From Tautonia marina (GTDB taxonomy: Bacteria; Planctomycetota; Planctomycetia; Isosphaerales; Isosphaeraceae): DNA of 64,000 bases. The position numbers and the translations under genes were made by a program. The stretch lies in NCBI RefSeq assembly GCF_009177065.1, contig NZ_WEZF01000001.1:1-64000 (forward strand). The letters are read 5' to 3'. The notes under the pieces are model-generated. The model was given only the letters and a program-made list of their open reading frames with translations. It was not told where the DNA came from and did not search any database. Numbering within the stretch: the first letter of the stretch is position 1; every line of letters starts with the position of its first letter. Below are positions 7,528-14,321 of this stretch, one piece after another.

Positions 7528-7628
7528 GCCTAACCTCGCGCTGCAGCGGACCCGGCCCGCCGCGGCGCTCGCCGGTAGAATCGAAGGTCACACTCGGCGG
7601 GCCGGTCCGCTGAGCTTGGTCGTTAGGC
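7528..7628 (+). repeat. attC site 10
   Basis: GCCTAAC at 7528-7534 and GTTAGGC at 7622-7628, 101 bases; central GGTAGAATCGAAGG is related to attC5. Confidence 0.92.
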
Positions 7629-7642
7629 GGCGGAGGGGCCTC

Positions 7643-8128
7643 TTGAGGATCGAGCAACCGAGCGACTTGAGGCCACTCTACGTCGCGTTGCTTCGAAGGA
7701 GCACGCGCCTTGGCATTCGGCAGGTCATCGGCTTCGGCCTGCTTCCGAGTGTCCTCATGACCGGCATGCTCGCGATGCAAGCGGCCAACGGTGAGCATGT
7801 CTCGCCTTTGCGGTGGTTCGCCGGTCTTGCAATAGGCCCCCTCTGTCTCGCGCTGTTCAAGCCCAGCATCATGCTGCTCTCCGGCGGCGATCGCTTCGCA
7901 GAGTTTGTCGACGGTCGAGTCCGCCTCCATCCAATCGGTTACTCGTTTCGTCCGGGGGACCTCGTCCTGGGAGACGTCGTGCCGTACAGCGACTTCCCCG
8001 GGGTCTACTGGTTGCACCTTGGCTTTCGTCGCTCACCCTCCGCTCGCCCACTCTACTGGTCCATGCTTGTGGAGGCTCCGGATCAGGCGGAGGGCTTTAT
8101 TCGGGAACTCAGGGGCCATGCCGCCTAA
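7643..8128 (+). CDS. cassette 11: membrane protein of unknown function
   Basis: 161 residues from TTG 7643, chosen because GGAGGGG lies 4 bases upstream; earlier starts fall inside attC10. Two hydrophobic segments occur at about residues 25-45 and 56-79, followed by a soluble C-terminal domain with beta-like repeats (FAEFVDGRVRLHP, YWLHLGF, RPLYWSMLVE) and a closing helix. The two-helix plus PH-like tail layout recalls YcxB/bPH-type proteins, but this is only a resemblance. The stop TAA lies in attC11. Confidence 0.6.
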   Translation: MRIEQPSDLRPLYVALLRRSTRLGIRQVIGFGLLPSVLMTGMLAMQAANGEHVSPLRWFAGLAIGPLCLALFKPSIMLLSGGDRFAEFVDGRVRLHPIGYSFRPGDLVLGDVVPYSDFPGVYWLHLGFRRSPSARPLYWSMLVEAPDQAEGFIRELRGHAA

Positions 8129-8222
8129 CCTCGCGCTGCAGCGGACCCGGCCCGCCGCCGCGCTTGCTGGTATCATCAAGCTTTGTCTCGGCGGTCCGGT
8201 CCGCTGAGCTTTGGCGTTAGGC
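8123..8222 (+). repeat. attC site 11
   Basis: GCCTAAC at 8123-8129 and GTTAGGC at 8216-8222, 100 bases; central loop of the GGTATCATCAAG type. Confidence 0.92.
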
Positions 8223-8238
8223 GGCGGAGGGCCACATC

Positions 8239-8568
8239 GTGACCGCGAGGGCCGTGGTTCTGGCCGCTGAGTCGCTGGCGTGCATCTACGTCGGTTTTCT
8301 GGCGTACATGCTGTCGGGCTGGATGCTGGACGACGATCTAGCCTTCCGACTGGCTCCGTCGGGCTGGACGTGGATCGCGGCCCGCCGTTTCGCGTCATGG
8401 GCGCTGGTCGGCCTGGCCTTCGGCGGCGGCATCATCCTCGCGAACCGGCTCCTGCTCCCGCGCGCCAAGCGGGCGTCCCTCTGGCTCGGCGTGTCCGCCG
8501 CGGTGCTCATCCTTGCTGCGTCGCTCGCCGGCGCTGTACGCTTCATAGTCGAGAAGCCATTCCTGTAG
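8239..8568 (+). CDS. cassette 12: three-helix membrane protein
   Basis: 109 residues from GTG 8239 with GGAGGG upstream. Three hydrophobic segments, about residues 5-29, 53-71 and 80-102, indicate an integral membrane protein. No family recognised. Confidence 0.6.
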   Translation: MTARAVVLAAESLACIYVGFLAYMLSGWMLDDDLAFRLAPSGWTWIAARRFASWALVGLAFGGGIILANRLLLPRAKRASLWLGVSAAVLILAASLAGAVRFIVEKPFL

Positions 8569-8580
8569 GCGGAGCGAGCC

Positions 8581-8695
8581 GCCTAACCTCGCGCTGCAGC
8601 GGACCCGGCCGCCGCGGCAGGTTTCTGGTATCGAGGTTTCTGGTATCATCGAGGCTGTTCTCGGCGGGCCGGTCCGCTGAGCTTTGTCGTGAGGC
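8581..8695 (+). repeat. attC site 12, enlarged and with altered R'
   Basis: GCCTAAC at 8581-8587; the 3' core is GTGAGGC (8689-8695) instead of GTTAGGC. A 15-base unit, AGGTTTCTGGTATC plus G or A, is duplicated in tandem at 8619-8633 and 8634-8648, making this site 115 bases. One C is missing in the left arm (CCCGGCCGCC). Confidence 0.88.
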
Positions 8696-8712
8696 GGCAG
8701 AGAGCGTACGGG

Positions 8713-9369
8713 ATGTTTGGCCGATTCAAGCGTGATGGAAGGGGTGCAGCGAAGCCTTCGCTCCACTCCGTCCGCTTCGACACGACCGGCTACGACTTCC
8801 GGGGCGAGCCGCAACCTGGCGAGGTCCAGGTGTGGTACACGCCCGAGGGCGACGGCCTCGGCGTGTACTACTTCCCGGTTCCACCCGATCTGCCCGCCAA
8901 CGCCTGCTCGGTCGAGGAGTTGGCCGGGTTCTACCAACGACTCCTCGGGAACTCGGGCGGCAAACTGGTCGAGACGGAGGTGGTGATCGCGGGCGGTTGC
9001 CCGGCGATTCGCACCATCCTGTCCGTCCCGCAACAGCCGCACGGCCGCACCTGCCTCGGGTCGCTCACGGTGCCGTTCCGGGATTTCAGCTTCGTACTCA
9101 AGTGCCAGTGCGCCGAGCACGGGGTGACCGGCCTCAAGGCCGCCGTACTGTTCGACCGCAGTCGGGCTGCGAACGAACCGATACAGTTCGAGGGCGAGCG
9201 GTTCCACATTCCGGGCTTCGACCCGGACGACCCGAAGCACGACACCGAATTCCCGGACGACCCGGTTGCACGCGCCCGGCGGGTGCTGGATCATGTGGCC
9301 GGGTCTCTGGTGGTCGCGGCTGAGGTCAGGGAGCTTCCGGGGTTCGCCCTCCCGCAACGGCCGGCCTAA
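8713..9369 (+). CDS. cassette 13: hypothetical soluble protein
   Basis: 218 residues from ATG 8713; the longer reading begins inside attC12. Largest cassette protein. Segments VRFDTTGYDFRGEPQPGEVQ, GDGLGVYYFPVPPDLPA, CPAIRTILSVPQQPHGRT and GSLTVPFRDFSFVLKCQCAE give it a mixed alpha/beta look. I recall similar uncharacterised proteins from bacteria but no named domain. No signal peptide or membrane span. The stop TAA is supplied by attC13. Confidence 0.7.
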   Translation: MFGRFKRDGRGAAKPSLHSVRFDTTGYDFRGEPQPGEVQVWYTPEGDGLGVYYFPVPPDLPANACSVEELAGFYQRLLGNSGGKLVETEVVIAGGCPAIRTILSVPQQPHGRTCLGSLTVPFRDFSFVLKCQCAEHGVTGLKAAVLFDRSRAANEPIQFEGERFHIPGFDPDDPKHDTEFPDDPVARARRVLDHVAGSLVVAAEVRELPGFALPQRPA

Positions 9370-9464
9370 CCTCGTGCTGCAGCAGACCCGGCCCGCCGCG
9401 GCGGTTGCTGGTCACTCGAACGGTTACTCTCGGCGGGCCGGTCCGCTGAGCTTGGGCGTTAGGC
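9364..9464 (+). repeat. attC site 13
   Basis: GCCTAAC at 9364-9370 and GTTAGGC at 9458-9464, 101 bases. The left arm has CTCGTGCTGCAGCAGACCC, two substitutions from the array consensus that weaken pairing. Confidence 0.9.
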
Positions 9465-9478
9465 GGCGGGGGCTTGTT

Positions 9479-9742
9479 GTGGCTCAGGACGAATTCCCCG
9501 ATCCTGAATCCGTCGCATCGCGGCTCGCTCTGGCGCAGTTCGTCGATCGCCTCCACGCTAATCTCCAGGCCGCGCCCTCCGATTGGGAGAACCCTACGCT
9601 GGAGCAGTTCCTCGAGGCGCTCGCAGCCTACCTGCGGGATGTGCCGGGCTATCTGAAGAATGCTCGCTCTCCCCTCGATCCCGAGAGGCCGAGTTGGGAG
9701 CTGTTCGCCTTGGTCCTGGCCGGGGCTCGCGTCTACGAGTAG
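9479..9742 (+). CDS. cassette 14: DUF7660-like protein
   Basis: 87 residues from GTG 9479 following a GGGGG leader. The pattern is an N-terminal helix (LALAQFVDRLHANLQ), then DWENPTLEQFLEALAAYLRD, then PSWELFALVLAGARVYE. This matches the order of DUF7660-type proteins (Trp-Glu-Asn-x-Thr-Leu-Glu, an Ala-rich helix and a final Ala-x-x-Tyr-Glu), a small family with unknown role seen near immunity genes. Moderate confidence in the family. Confidence 0.65.
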   Translation: MAQDEFPDPESVASRLALAQFVDRLHANLQAAPSDWENPTLEQFLEALAAYLRDVPGYLKNARSPLDPERPSWELFALVLAGARVYE

Positions 9743-9753
9743 GCTGATGCCCC

Positions 9754-9855
9754 GCCTAACCTCGCGCTGCAGCGGACCCGGCCCGCCGCGGACGGCTTCA
9801 GTTGATCATCGAGGCATCACTCGGCGGGCCAGTCTGCTGAGCTTGGGCGTTCGGC
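9754..9855 (+). repeat. attC site 14, degenerate R'
   Basis: GCCTAAC at 9754-9760; the 3' core is GTTCGGC (9849-9855). The right arm reads CCAGTCTGCTGAGC instead of CCGGTCCGCTGAGC. Recombination is probably impaired. Confidence 0.85.
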
Positions 9856-9878
9856 GGCGGAAACGCGGAGGGAACACA

Positions 9879-10325
9879 GTGGTCCGTAAGTCGTCCAAGG
9901 CCGCCGAGCCGGTCGCCGAGGAGCCGAAGCTCCTCTCGGGTGGCAACCCCCAGATTCCGAAGGGCGACGGCGACGCGCCCGTGCAGGCCTACATCGCCGC
10001 CATGCCCGGCTGGAAGAAGGAGGTCGGGCGCCACCTGGACTCGCTCATCGTGCAAACCGTGCCCGATGTCCGCAAGGCCGTGCGATGGAACACGCCCTTC
10101 TACGGGCTCGAAGGACGGGGCTGGTTCCTCGGCTTCCACTGCCTCACGAACTATGTGAAGGTTGCCTTCTTCCGCGGCACGTCGCTCGATCCGGCGCCTC
10201 CTATCGCTTCCAAGCAGGAGGCCGTGAGGTACCTCCACATCCACGAGGGCGATCATCTCGACGGGGAACTACTCGCGAGTTGGATACGGCAAGCATCGGA
10301 GCGGCCCGGAGAGCCCTGTTTCTAG
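9879..10325 (+). CDS. cassette 15: DUF1801 family protein
   Basis: 148 residues from GTG 9879, with GGAGGG 6 bases upstream. It carries the DUF1801 core: AYIAAMPGWKKEVGRHLDSL around residues 36-55, VPDVRKAVRWNTPFYGLEGR, GWFLGFHCLTNYVKVAFFRG and the C-terminal VRYLHIHEGDHLDGELLASW. DUF1801/YdhG-like proteins have an iron-transport-like fold of uncertain function and recur as integron cassettes. The gene looks intact; its own attC is decayed. Confidence 0.85.
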   Translation: MVRKSSKAAEPVAEEPKLLSGGNPQIPKGDGDAPVQAYIAAMPGWKKEVGRHLDSLIVQTVPDVRKAVRWNTPFYGLEGRGWFLGFHCLTNYVKVAFFRGTSLDPAPPIASKQEAVRYLHIHEGDHLDGELLASWIRQASERPGEPCF

Positions 10326-10380
10326 CGGGGGCGGGGAGGGGCACGAGGGATTTCCGGAGACTTGCGAGTCGCGGGAGGCT

Positions 10381-10480
10381 GCCCGACCCCGCGCATGAGC
10401 GGACCCCGGCCGCCGCGATGGGTTCTCGTGGTCCCGAGGTCGTGCTCGCTGGCCAGGTCCGCCGATCTCTGGCATTTGGA
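10381..10480 (+). repeat. attC site 15, strongly decayed
   Basis: GCCCGAC at 10381-10387 replaces GCCTAAC, followed by a recognisable left arm (GAGCGGACCCCGGCCGCCGCG) and a remnant right arm (GGCCAGGTCCGCCGATCTCTGG). No GTTAGGC is left at the expected 3' end near 10474-10480. Position and spacing identify it as a former attC. Confidence 0.65.
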
Positions 10481-10497
10481 CCCTCGGAGGGTTCATT

Positions 10498-10698
10498 GTG
10501 ACTCAAGGTCAGAAACGTTCGATCTTTCGTTGGATTCACATCATCTCTACCATTCCGGTCATCGGCTCTGCTTAGAGTCCGTTCGAAGAACTACCGAACT
10601 CCGCACCTGTAGTTCGGTACGTTGCCATACCCGCGATCATCCTTACAGGGCTATGGATGTGGAAAGGCCATCTCCTTAGGCGTCGGGCTCTTCATTAC
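10498..10698 (+). pseudogene. cassette 16: small membrane protein with in-frame amber stop
   Basis: From GTG 10498 (GGAGGG upstream) the frame reads QKRSIFRWIHIISTIPVIGS, then an Ala and TAG (10573-10575), then continues in the same frame as SPFEELPNSAPVVRYVAIPA, followed by a hydrophobic stretch and GLWMWKGHLLRRR. I recall a widespread two-helix protein family with a Gly-x-Ile-Tyr-Ser-Pro-Phe-Glu-Glu turn, so the TAG most likely replaced a Tyr codon. No frameshift is needed. The reading ends near the R'' remnant of attC16. A pseudogene is likeliest, with sequencing error or amber suppression as alternatives. Confidence 0.65.
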
Positions 10699-10799
10699 GT
10701 CGAACCTCGCGCCGCGGCGGTCCCGGCCCGCCGCGGCGGTTATTTGGTATCATCGGGGCTGAACTCGGCGGGCCGGTTCGCTGGGCTTGGGCGTTCGGT
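10699..10799 (+). repeat. attC site 16, degenerate
   Basis: R'' is GTCGAAC (10699-10705) and R' is GTTCGGT (10793-10799). Arms are still recognisable (CCCGGCCCGCCGCGG and CGGCGGGCCGG) with a GGTATCATCGGGG loop. Both core sites deviate from consensus. Confidence 0.8.
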
Positions 10800-10826
10800 C
10801 ACTCTTCACTCAAAAGGACTGATCCG

Positions 10827-11507
10827 ATGAGCATCATGAAGGACGTGAATTCCTACTCGAAGGAGCTTACGAGTGAAGAAATCAGCAAAAAGGCGCACAG
10901 GGATTTTGTCGGAGGGTTGTGGGATGAGTTAGGGAAACTGCAACTTGAGTTTTTGATCAAGTCGGGGCTCAAGCCGAACCATAAGCTTCTTGATATTGGT
11001 TGCGGCTGCTTGAGAGGCGGTCTTCACTATCTGAAATATCTTGACGTTGGGAACTATTATGGATTGGATCTCAATGAGTCATTGATTGAAGCCGGGAAAA
11101 TCGAAGTGGACGAGGCGGGGCTTTCGCACAAGAAGCCGAACCTGATTGTTGACGATGCTTTTAAGGTTGGGGCGTTTGGCGAAACGTTTGATTTTATGGT
11201 GTCTGTGTCGCTATTTACCCATCTTCCATTCAATATGATTGTTCGGTGTTTGACGCGAGCGAGAGAAAACCTGTTGCCGCATGGCGTGTATTATTCGACC
11301 TACTTTCAGGCTCCAACGTCTTCGTACCTGGAACCGCTCAGGCAGGAACCTGGTGAGATTGTCACACACTACGACTCCGATCCCTTTCACTGTTCCGTGG
11401 ATGAGTTGGCTTATCTGGCGAAGCTTGCGGGGCTTGAACTCAGTGTCGTTGGCGACTGGGGGCATCCGAGAAATCAAAAAATGGCGGCGTTTCGGTTGCC
11501 AAAATGA
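10827..11507 (+). CDS. class I SAM-dependent methyltransferase
   Basis: 226 residues from ATG 10827, with AAGGA upstream. Motif I is KLLDIGCGCLRGG near residue 54, followed by YYGLDLNESLIEAG (motif II acidic residue) and FDFMVSVSLFTHLPFNMI. The substrate cannot be deduced. Codon use is strikingly AT-richer than all neighbours, indicating recent transfer. It follows the last recognisable attC and is trailed by a decayed attC-like end at about 11550-11577, so it may be the most distal cassette. Confidence 0.8.
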   Translation: MSIMKDVNSYSKELTSEEISKKAHRDFVGGLWDELGKLQLEFLIKSGLKPNHKLLDIGCGCLRGGLHYLKYLDVGNYYGLDLNESLIEAGKIEVDEAGLSHKKPNLIVDDAFKVGAFGETFDFMVSVSLFTHLPFNMIVRCLTRARENLLPHGVYYSTYFQAPTSSYLEPLRQEPGEIVTHYDSDPFHCSVDELAYLAKLAGLELSVVGDWGHPRNQKMAAFRLPK

Positions 11508-11549
11508 CATCACAGGGGGTTGCGCCGCCGGCAATTCCGCGATGCGTCC

Positions 11550-11577
11550 GTGCCGCCGGTAAGCTTGATCGGGAGGC
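11550..11577 (+). repeat. possible attC 3' remnant
   Basis: GCCGCCGGTAAGCTTGATC followed by GGGAGGC and GGCGG resembles the array attC right end (GCTTGGTC, GTTAGGC, GGCGG) in both order and spacing. No R'' counterpart is visible after the methyltransferase stop. Tentative. Confidence 0.35.
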
Positions 11578-11586
11578 GGCGGTGTG

Positions 11587-11835
11587 ATGCCTCGCGGAAT
11601 TGTGAGCGGGCTCTTGCACGGTTCACGGAGCGGCATCCGCATTCTCGTCCGCGCGGGGCGATCTGTGGTCGTCGGACGCCGCCCAGACTGCGAGGTCGTG
11701 CTCGATCGCCGGGTGGTTGGGAGTCGAGCGTTTCTGCTCCAGACGGACAAGGGATGTCTCGTTCTGGAAAATGTTCATGCGAGGCTCCCGATTCGCGCTG
11801 GGGAAGGTTCTTGTTGCTGGCGCTTGTCGGGTTGA
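11587..11835 (+). CDS. FHA-like fragment, small protein
   Basis: 82 residues from ATG 11587. Residues 24-56 (SVVVGRRPDCEVVLDRRVVG, then a SRAFLLQTDKG-type strand pair) resemble the first half of a forkhead-associated domain, with the Gly-Arg and Ser-Arg positions. FHA domains bind phosphothreonine. It is shorter than a full FHA domain, so it may be a truncated gene. It overlaps the next ORF in another frame. Confidence 0.4.
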   Translation: MPRGIVSGLLHGSRSGIRILVRAGRSVVVGRRPDCEVVLDRRVVGSRAFLLQTDKGCLVLENVHARLPIRAGEGSCCWRLSG

Positions 11836-12053
11836 TCGGGGTCGTCAAGGGAATGGCTTCTCGGGGATTGTCGCTCGGAGGACCGAAGCAATGTCCGAAG
11901 TGCGGAGGCGGACTGTTGAAGTCGGAGTCAAGAGGGAGATGCGAGGACCTGAACTTCTCGGTCGAACTTTCGTGTGAGAACTGCGGGCATCATTTCCGAT
12001 GGCGACCACTTCGACCCCTCGCCCGGGGTCGGCTCGCGCGGAACCCGGGGTAA
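11754..12053 (+). CDS. zinc-ribbon protein with one membrane segment
   Basis: Up to 99 residues from ATG 11754; starts at TTG 11811 or ATG 11853 are alternatives that avoid the overlap with the FHA-like ORF. A hydrophobic segment (RFLLLALVGLIGVVKGMA) is followed by CPKCGGGLL and, 20 residues later, CENCGHHF, a treble-clef or zinc-ribbon arrangement. Function unknown. The existence of the zinc ribbon is clearer than the start site. Confidence 0.45.
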   Translation: MSRSGKCSCEAPDSRWGRFLLLALVGLIGVVKGMASRGLSLGGPKQCPKCGGGLLKSESRGRCEDLNFSVELSCENCGHHFRWRPLRPLARGRLARNPG

Positions 12054-12130
12054 CTGGCGTTTGGCGGGACGATGCCGAAGGCGAGAGGATGTCCCGCCCC
12101 GGTCCGTCTCCCGCATTGCCAAGGATGGCT

Positions 12131-13099
12131 TTAACCCTGCCACGGCGATCCCAGCGCCAATTCATTACCGAAGAGGAACTTGGAGATCGCTCGCATGATC
12201 TTCGACTCGTTGGCTGGCCGCCTGGGTCGGGCCTCGAATTGCACCTCTCTCAGTCCTTCCAGGTATCGTTGCGGGGTGGGGTCGGGCATCCCGGCGCGAT
12301 CGGGGATGAAGTACAGTTCGTGCCAGGAGAACTTCGGCTTGTACCCGAAGAAGGACAAGCCCAGGAGTTCTCGAGTGAAGACGCGTGGTCCCCACGGTTC
12401 GAAGAAAATCGACCTGTTTGAATTGAAGAATTGTTTCCAGGTGTCGTCGCACATTTGTGATCGTCCATGTCGGTTGATGACGCCCTGCTGAGCTTTGTTT
12501 GAATACGTTGCGAACAGTTTCCGCCATGCCGCTTGTTCCTCGGGGATCAAGCCCAGCCTGAAGATCTGGCCCGAGGTGATTCCCCCGAGGATCAAGGCGT
12601 CATTCAGGATGGGGGTCCAGTTCTGTTCGCTCAGGATGCTCCCCCCCAGGGTGACCGGGGAGGCCAGCCGCGCGGCGGTCTGCTGCTTCAGTTGATCCCG
12701 CTCCTGTCGCAGTTCCGGGGTGTTCGCCGAGCGTTCGAGGAACCTCGGATTCAAGACCCCGGCACCATCCTTCGGGAACCTGGCCCGTAAGGCCCGCGTC
12801 TGCCGCTCGTTCTGCACGATCCTCCCCGTCACCCTGTCCTGGATCCCGTTGGCCCCGGTCACCCCGAAGTTCTTGATGAGCTGGATGTTCATGCGGATTG
12901 CTGTCCCGCCCAGGATCGTCATCTTCAGCTTGTTGGTGGCCGTGGCGGCGTACAGGTTCCACGCGGCCTCGATGTACTCCTCCATCATCTCGTCATCGTT
13001 CCAGCTTCCCGGATTCCATTTGCCGACCCAGGCGTTGTCGTCCCGATACTGCTGCTTGAGGTCATCCAACTGGGCCTTGAAGTTGTCCTCGGAAAGCAT
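12131..13099 (-). CDS. hypothetical protein
   Basis: 322 residues from ATG 13099 to TAA 12131. The protein is soluble and charged, with aromatic-rich stretches (SWNDDEMMEEYIEAAWNLYA, FFNSNRSIFFEPWGPRVF, FSWHELYFIPDRAG). No signal peptide, membrane span or known motif was recognised. Fifteen bases upstream of the start, on the coding strand, lies GCCTAAC (13115-13121), identical to an integron core site. It lies in reverse orientation to the cassette array. It might be an old cassette or simply a chromosomal accessory gene. Confidence 0.6.
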   Translation of the reverse strand: MLSEDNFKAQLDDLKQQYRDDNAWVGKWNPGSWNDDEMMEEYIEAAWNLYAATATNKLKMTILGGTAIRMNIQLIKNFGVTGANGIQDRVTGRIVQNERQTRALRARFPKDGAGVLNPRFLERSANTPELRQERDQLKQQTAARLASPVTLGGSILSEQNWTPILNDALILGGITSGQIFRLGLIPEEQAAWRKLFATYSNKAQQGVINRHGRSQMCDDTWKQFFNSNRSIFFEPWGPRVFTRELLGLSFFGYKPKFSWHELYFIPDRAGMPDPTPQRYLEGLREVQFEARPRRPANESKIMRAISKFLFGNELALGSPWQG

Positions 13100-13121
13100 G
13101 TGCTCGCTCCGGTTGTTAGGC

Positions 13122-13738
13122 GTCTCGTCCGAGGTTCGCCGATGCACTGCGGATCCATCGCGGTTGCACGCCGAGAGGCGACCGGAGGTCTCGACTCGAA
13201 GACGGGGGCGTCCGCAGTCGGGTTCGCGGATCGGCTCGAAAGGGATGGCGACTGGGCCGGGGCTCGCGGTTCGTCGGGGTTGGCCATCCTGTCCAAGACG
13301 CCGATTGGCGGTCACCGGCTCGCGAATGATGCTCACGCCGGGTGAAGGCGGCCGACAGCCACGGTCTCGGTATGCTAACCCCGTCTCCGAGTCGAAACCA
13401 GACTCGGCTTGCTGGGACCGGCTCGTCAGGACGCGACCAGGAGATGCTGACGGTTGATCTTCCTGCAAGAACGTATGCCGAGTGGCCAGGACAGCGCGTG
13501 GAGAATGTTGGATCAATTGTTGACATGCGGGTACGCGACGCCTTTGGGGAGGCGTTGGTCATGAGGAATCGGCCTCGAAGGATGTTCAAGCCCAAGTGTC
13601 ATCCGCTCATGCCTTACGCGGTGGCGACTTCCCGATGGAGCATTGATTGGCAGGATCGTATCAGGGACCATTCCCATCGAGGGGGAAGCGCCCGGAGCGC
13701 TGATGTTCTTCATGAAAGGAACGCAAAGGAGATTATAG
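13122..13738. other. intergenic region without a supported gene
   Basis: About 617 bases. Several short frames exist on both strands but none shows a motif or a credible start with ribosome-binding site. It may hold remnants of a lost gene. Confidence 0.45.
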
Positions 13739-14089
13739 ATGCCCGGACATCGAATCTTTGCGATGCCGTTTGCGGGGGTGTATCCCCGGTATGTCGAGAA
13801 GGCCATGCGCAAGGGACGCACGAAGGAGGAGGTGGACCAGATCATCTGCTGGCTGACCGGCTATGACGAGGCGGGGCTGCTCCATCAGATCGAACAGAAG
13901 ACGGATTTCGAAACGTTCTTTGCTCAGGCGCCGGCAATGAATCCCAATCGTGCGCTCATCAAAGGGGTCGTCTGTGGCGTCCGCGTTGAAGAGGTGGAGG
14001 ATCCGTTGATGCAGGCGATTCGCCAACTGGATAAGCTCGTGGATGAGCTGGCCAAGGGAAAGGCGATGGAGAAGATCCTTCGCGCGTGA
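13739..14089 (+). CDS. DUF2200 family protein
   Basis: 116 residues from ATG 13739, preceded by AAAGGAG. The sequence matches DUF2200 across its length: [70 protein letters not shown] and the closing [19 protein letters not shown]. The family is highly conserved in bacteria but its biochemical role is unknown. Complete and intact. Confidence 0.92.
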   Translation: MPGHRIFAMPFAGVYPRYVEKAMRKGRTKEEVDQIICWLTGYDEAGLLHQIEQKTDFETFFAQAPAMNPNRALIKGVVCGVRVEEVEDPLMQAIRQLDKLVDELAKGKAMEKILRA

Positions 14090-14321
14090 GGATTGCGGCG
14101 GGTGGCCGGGGCAGAGCGAGTCTTCGAGCGTGCCCCGGTGAGAGCAGGTGTTGCGGGGCGGGGCACGAAGTCGTTGCTTCGGCCACCCGCCCGATCGGCC
14201 GAAGGGTGATGGGACAAGGCCGCCACATGATGGCAACGTCGAGGTGCCCGGGATCAACTCGGTCGAGTCCGGGGAGCAGGGGGAGGATCGAGTTCCTCTC
14301 GGGAAGGCGGAGCGCGGTGCC

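Larger units (their letters stand above)
1890..10799. mobile_element. sedentary chromosomal integron (intI, attI, cassette array)
   Basis: The unit consists of a divergent intI, an attI core at 3046-3052 and about 16 cassettes each closed by a roughly 100-base attC of one sequence type. Homogeneous attC sites, genome-like GC of most cassettes and absence of resistance genes or a transposon frame point to a sedentary chromosomal integron. The array may extend to about 11577, where a decayed attC 3' end follows the methyltransferase gene. Confidence 0.9.

Noticed and set aside
3615-10799. Regularly spaced near-identical repeats that could suggest a CRISPR array
   Set aside because: Repeats are about 100 bases with inverted structure and GCCTAAC/GTTAGGC ends, and the intervals each carry a different gene; these are integron attC sites.
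13342-13866. 174-codon plus-strand ORF overlapping the DUF2200 start
   Set aside because: Overlaps a certain gene in another frame and shows no recognisable domain.
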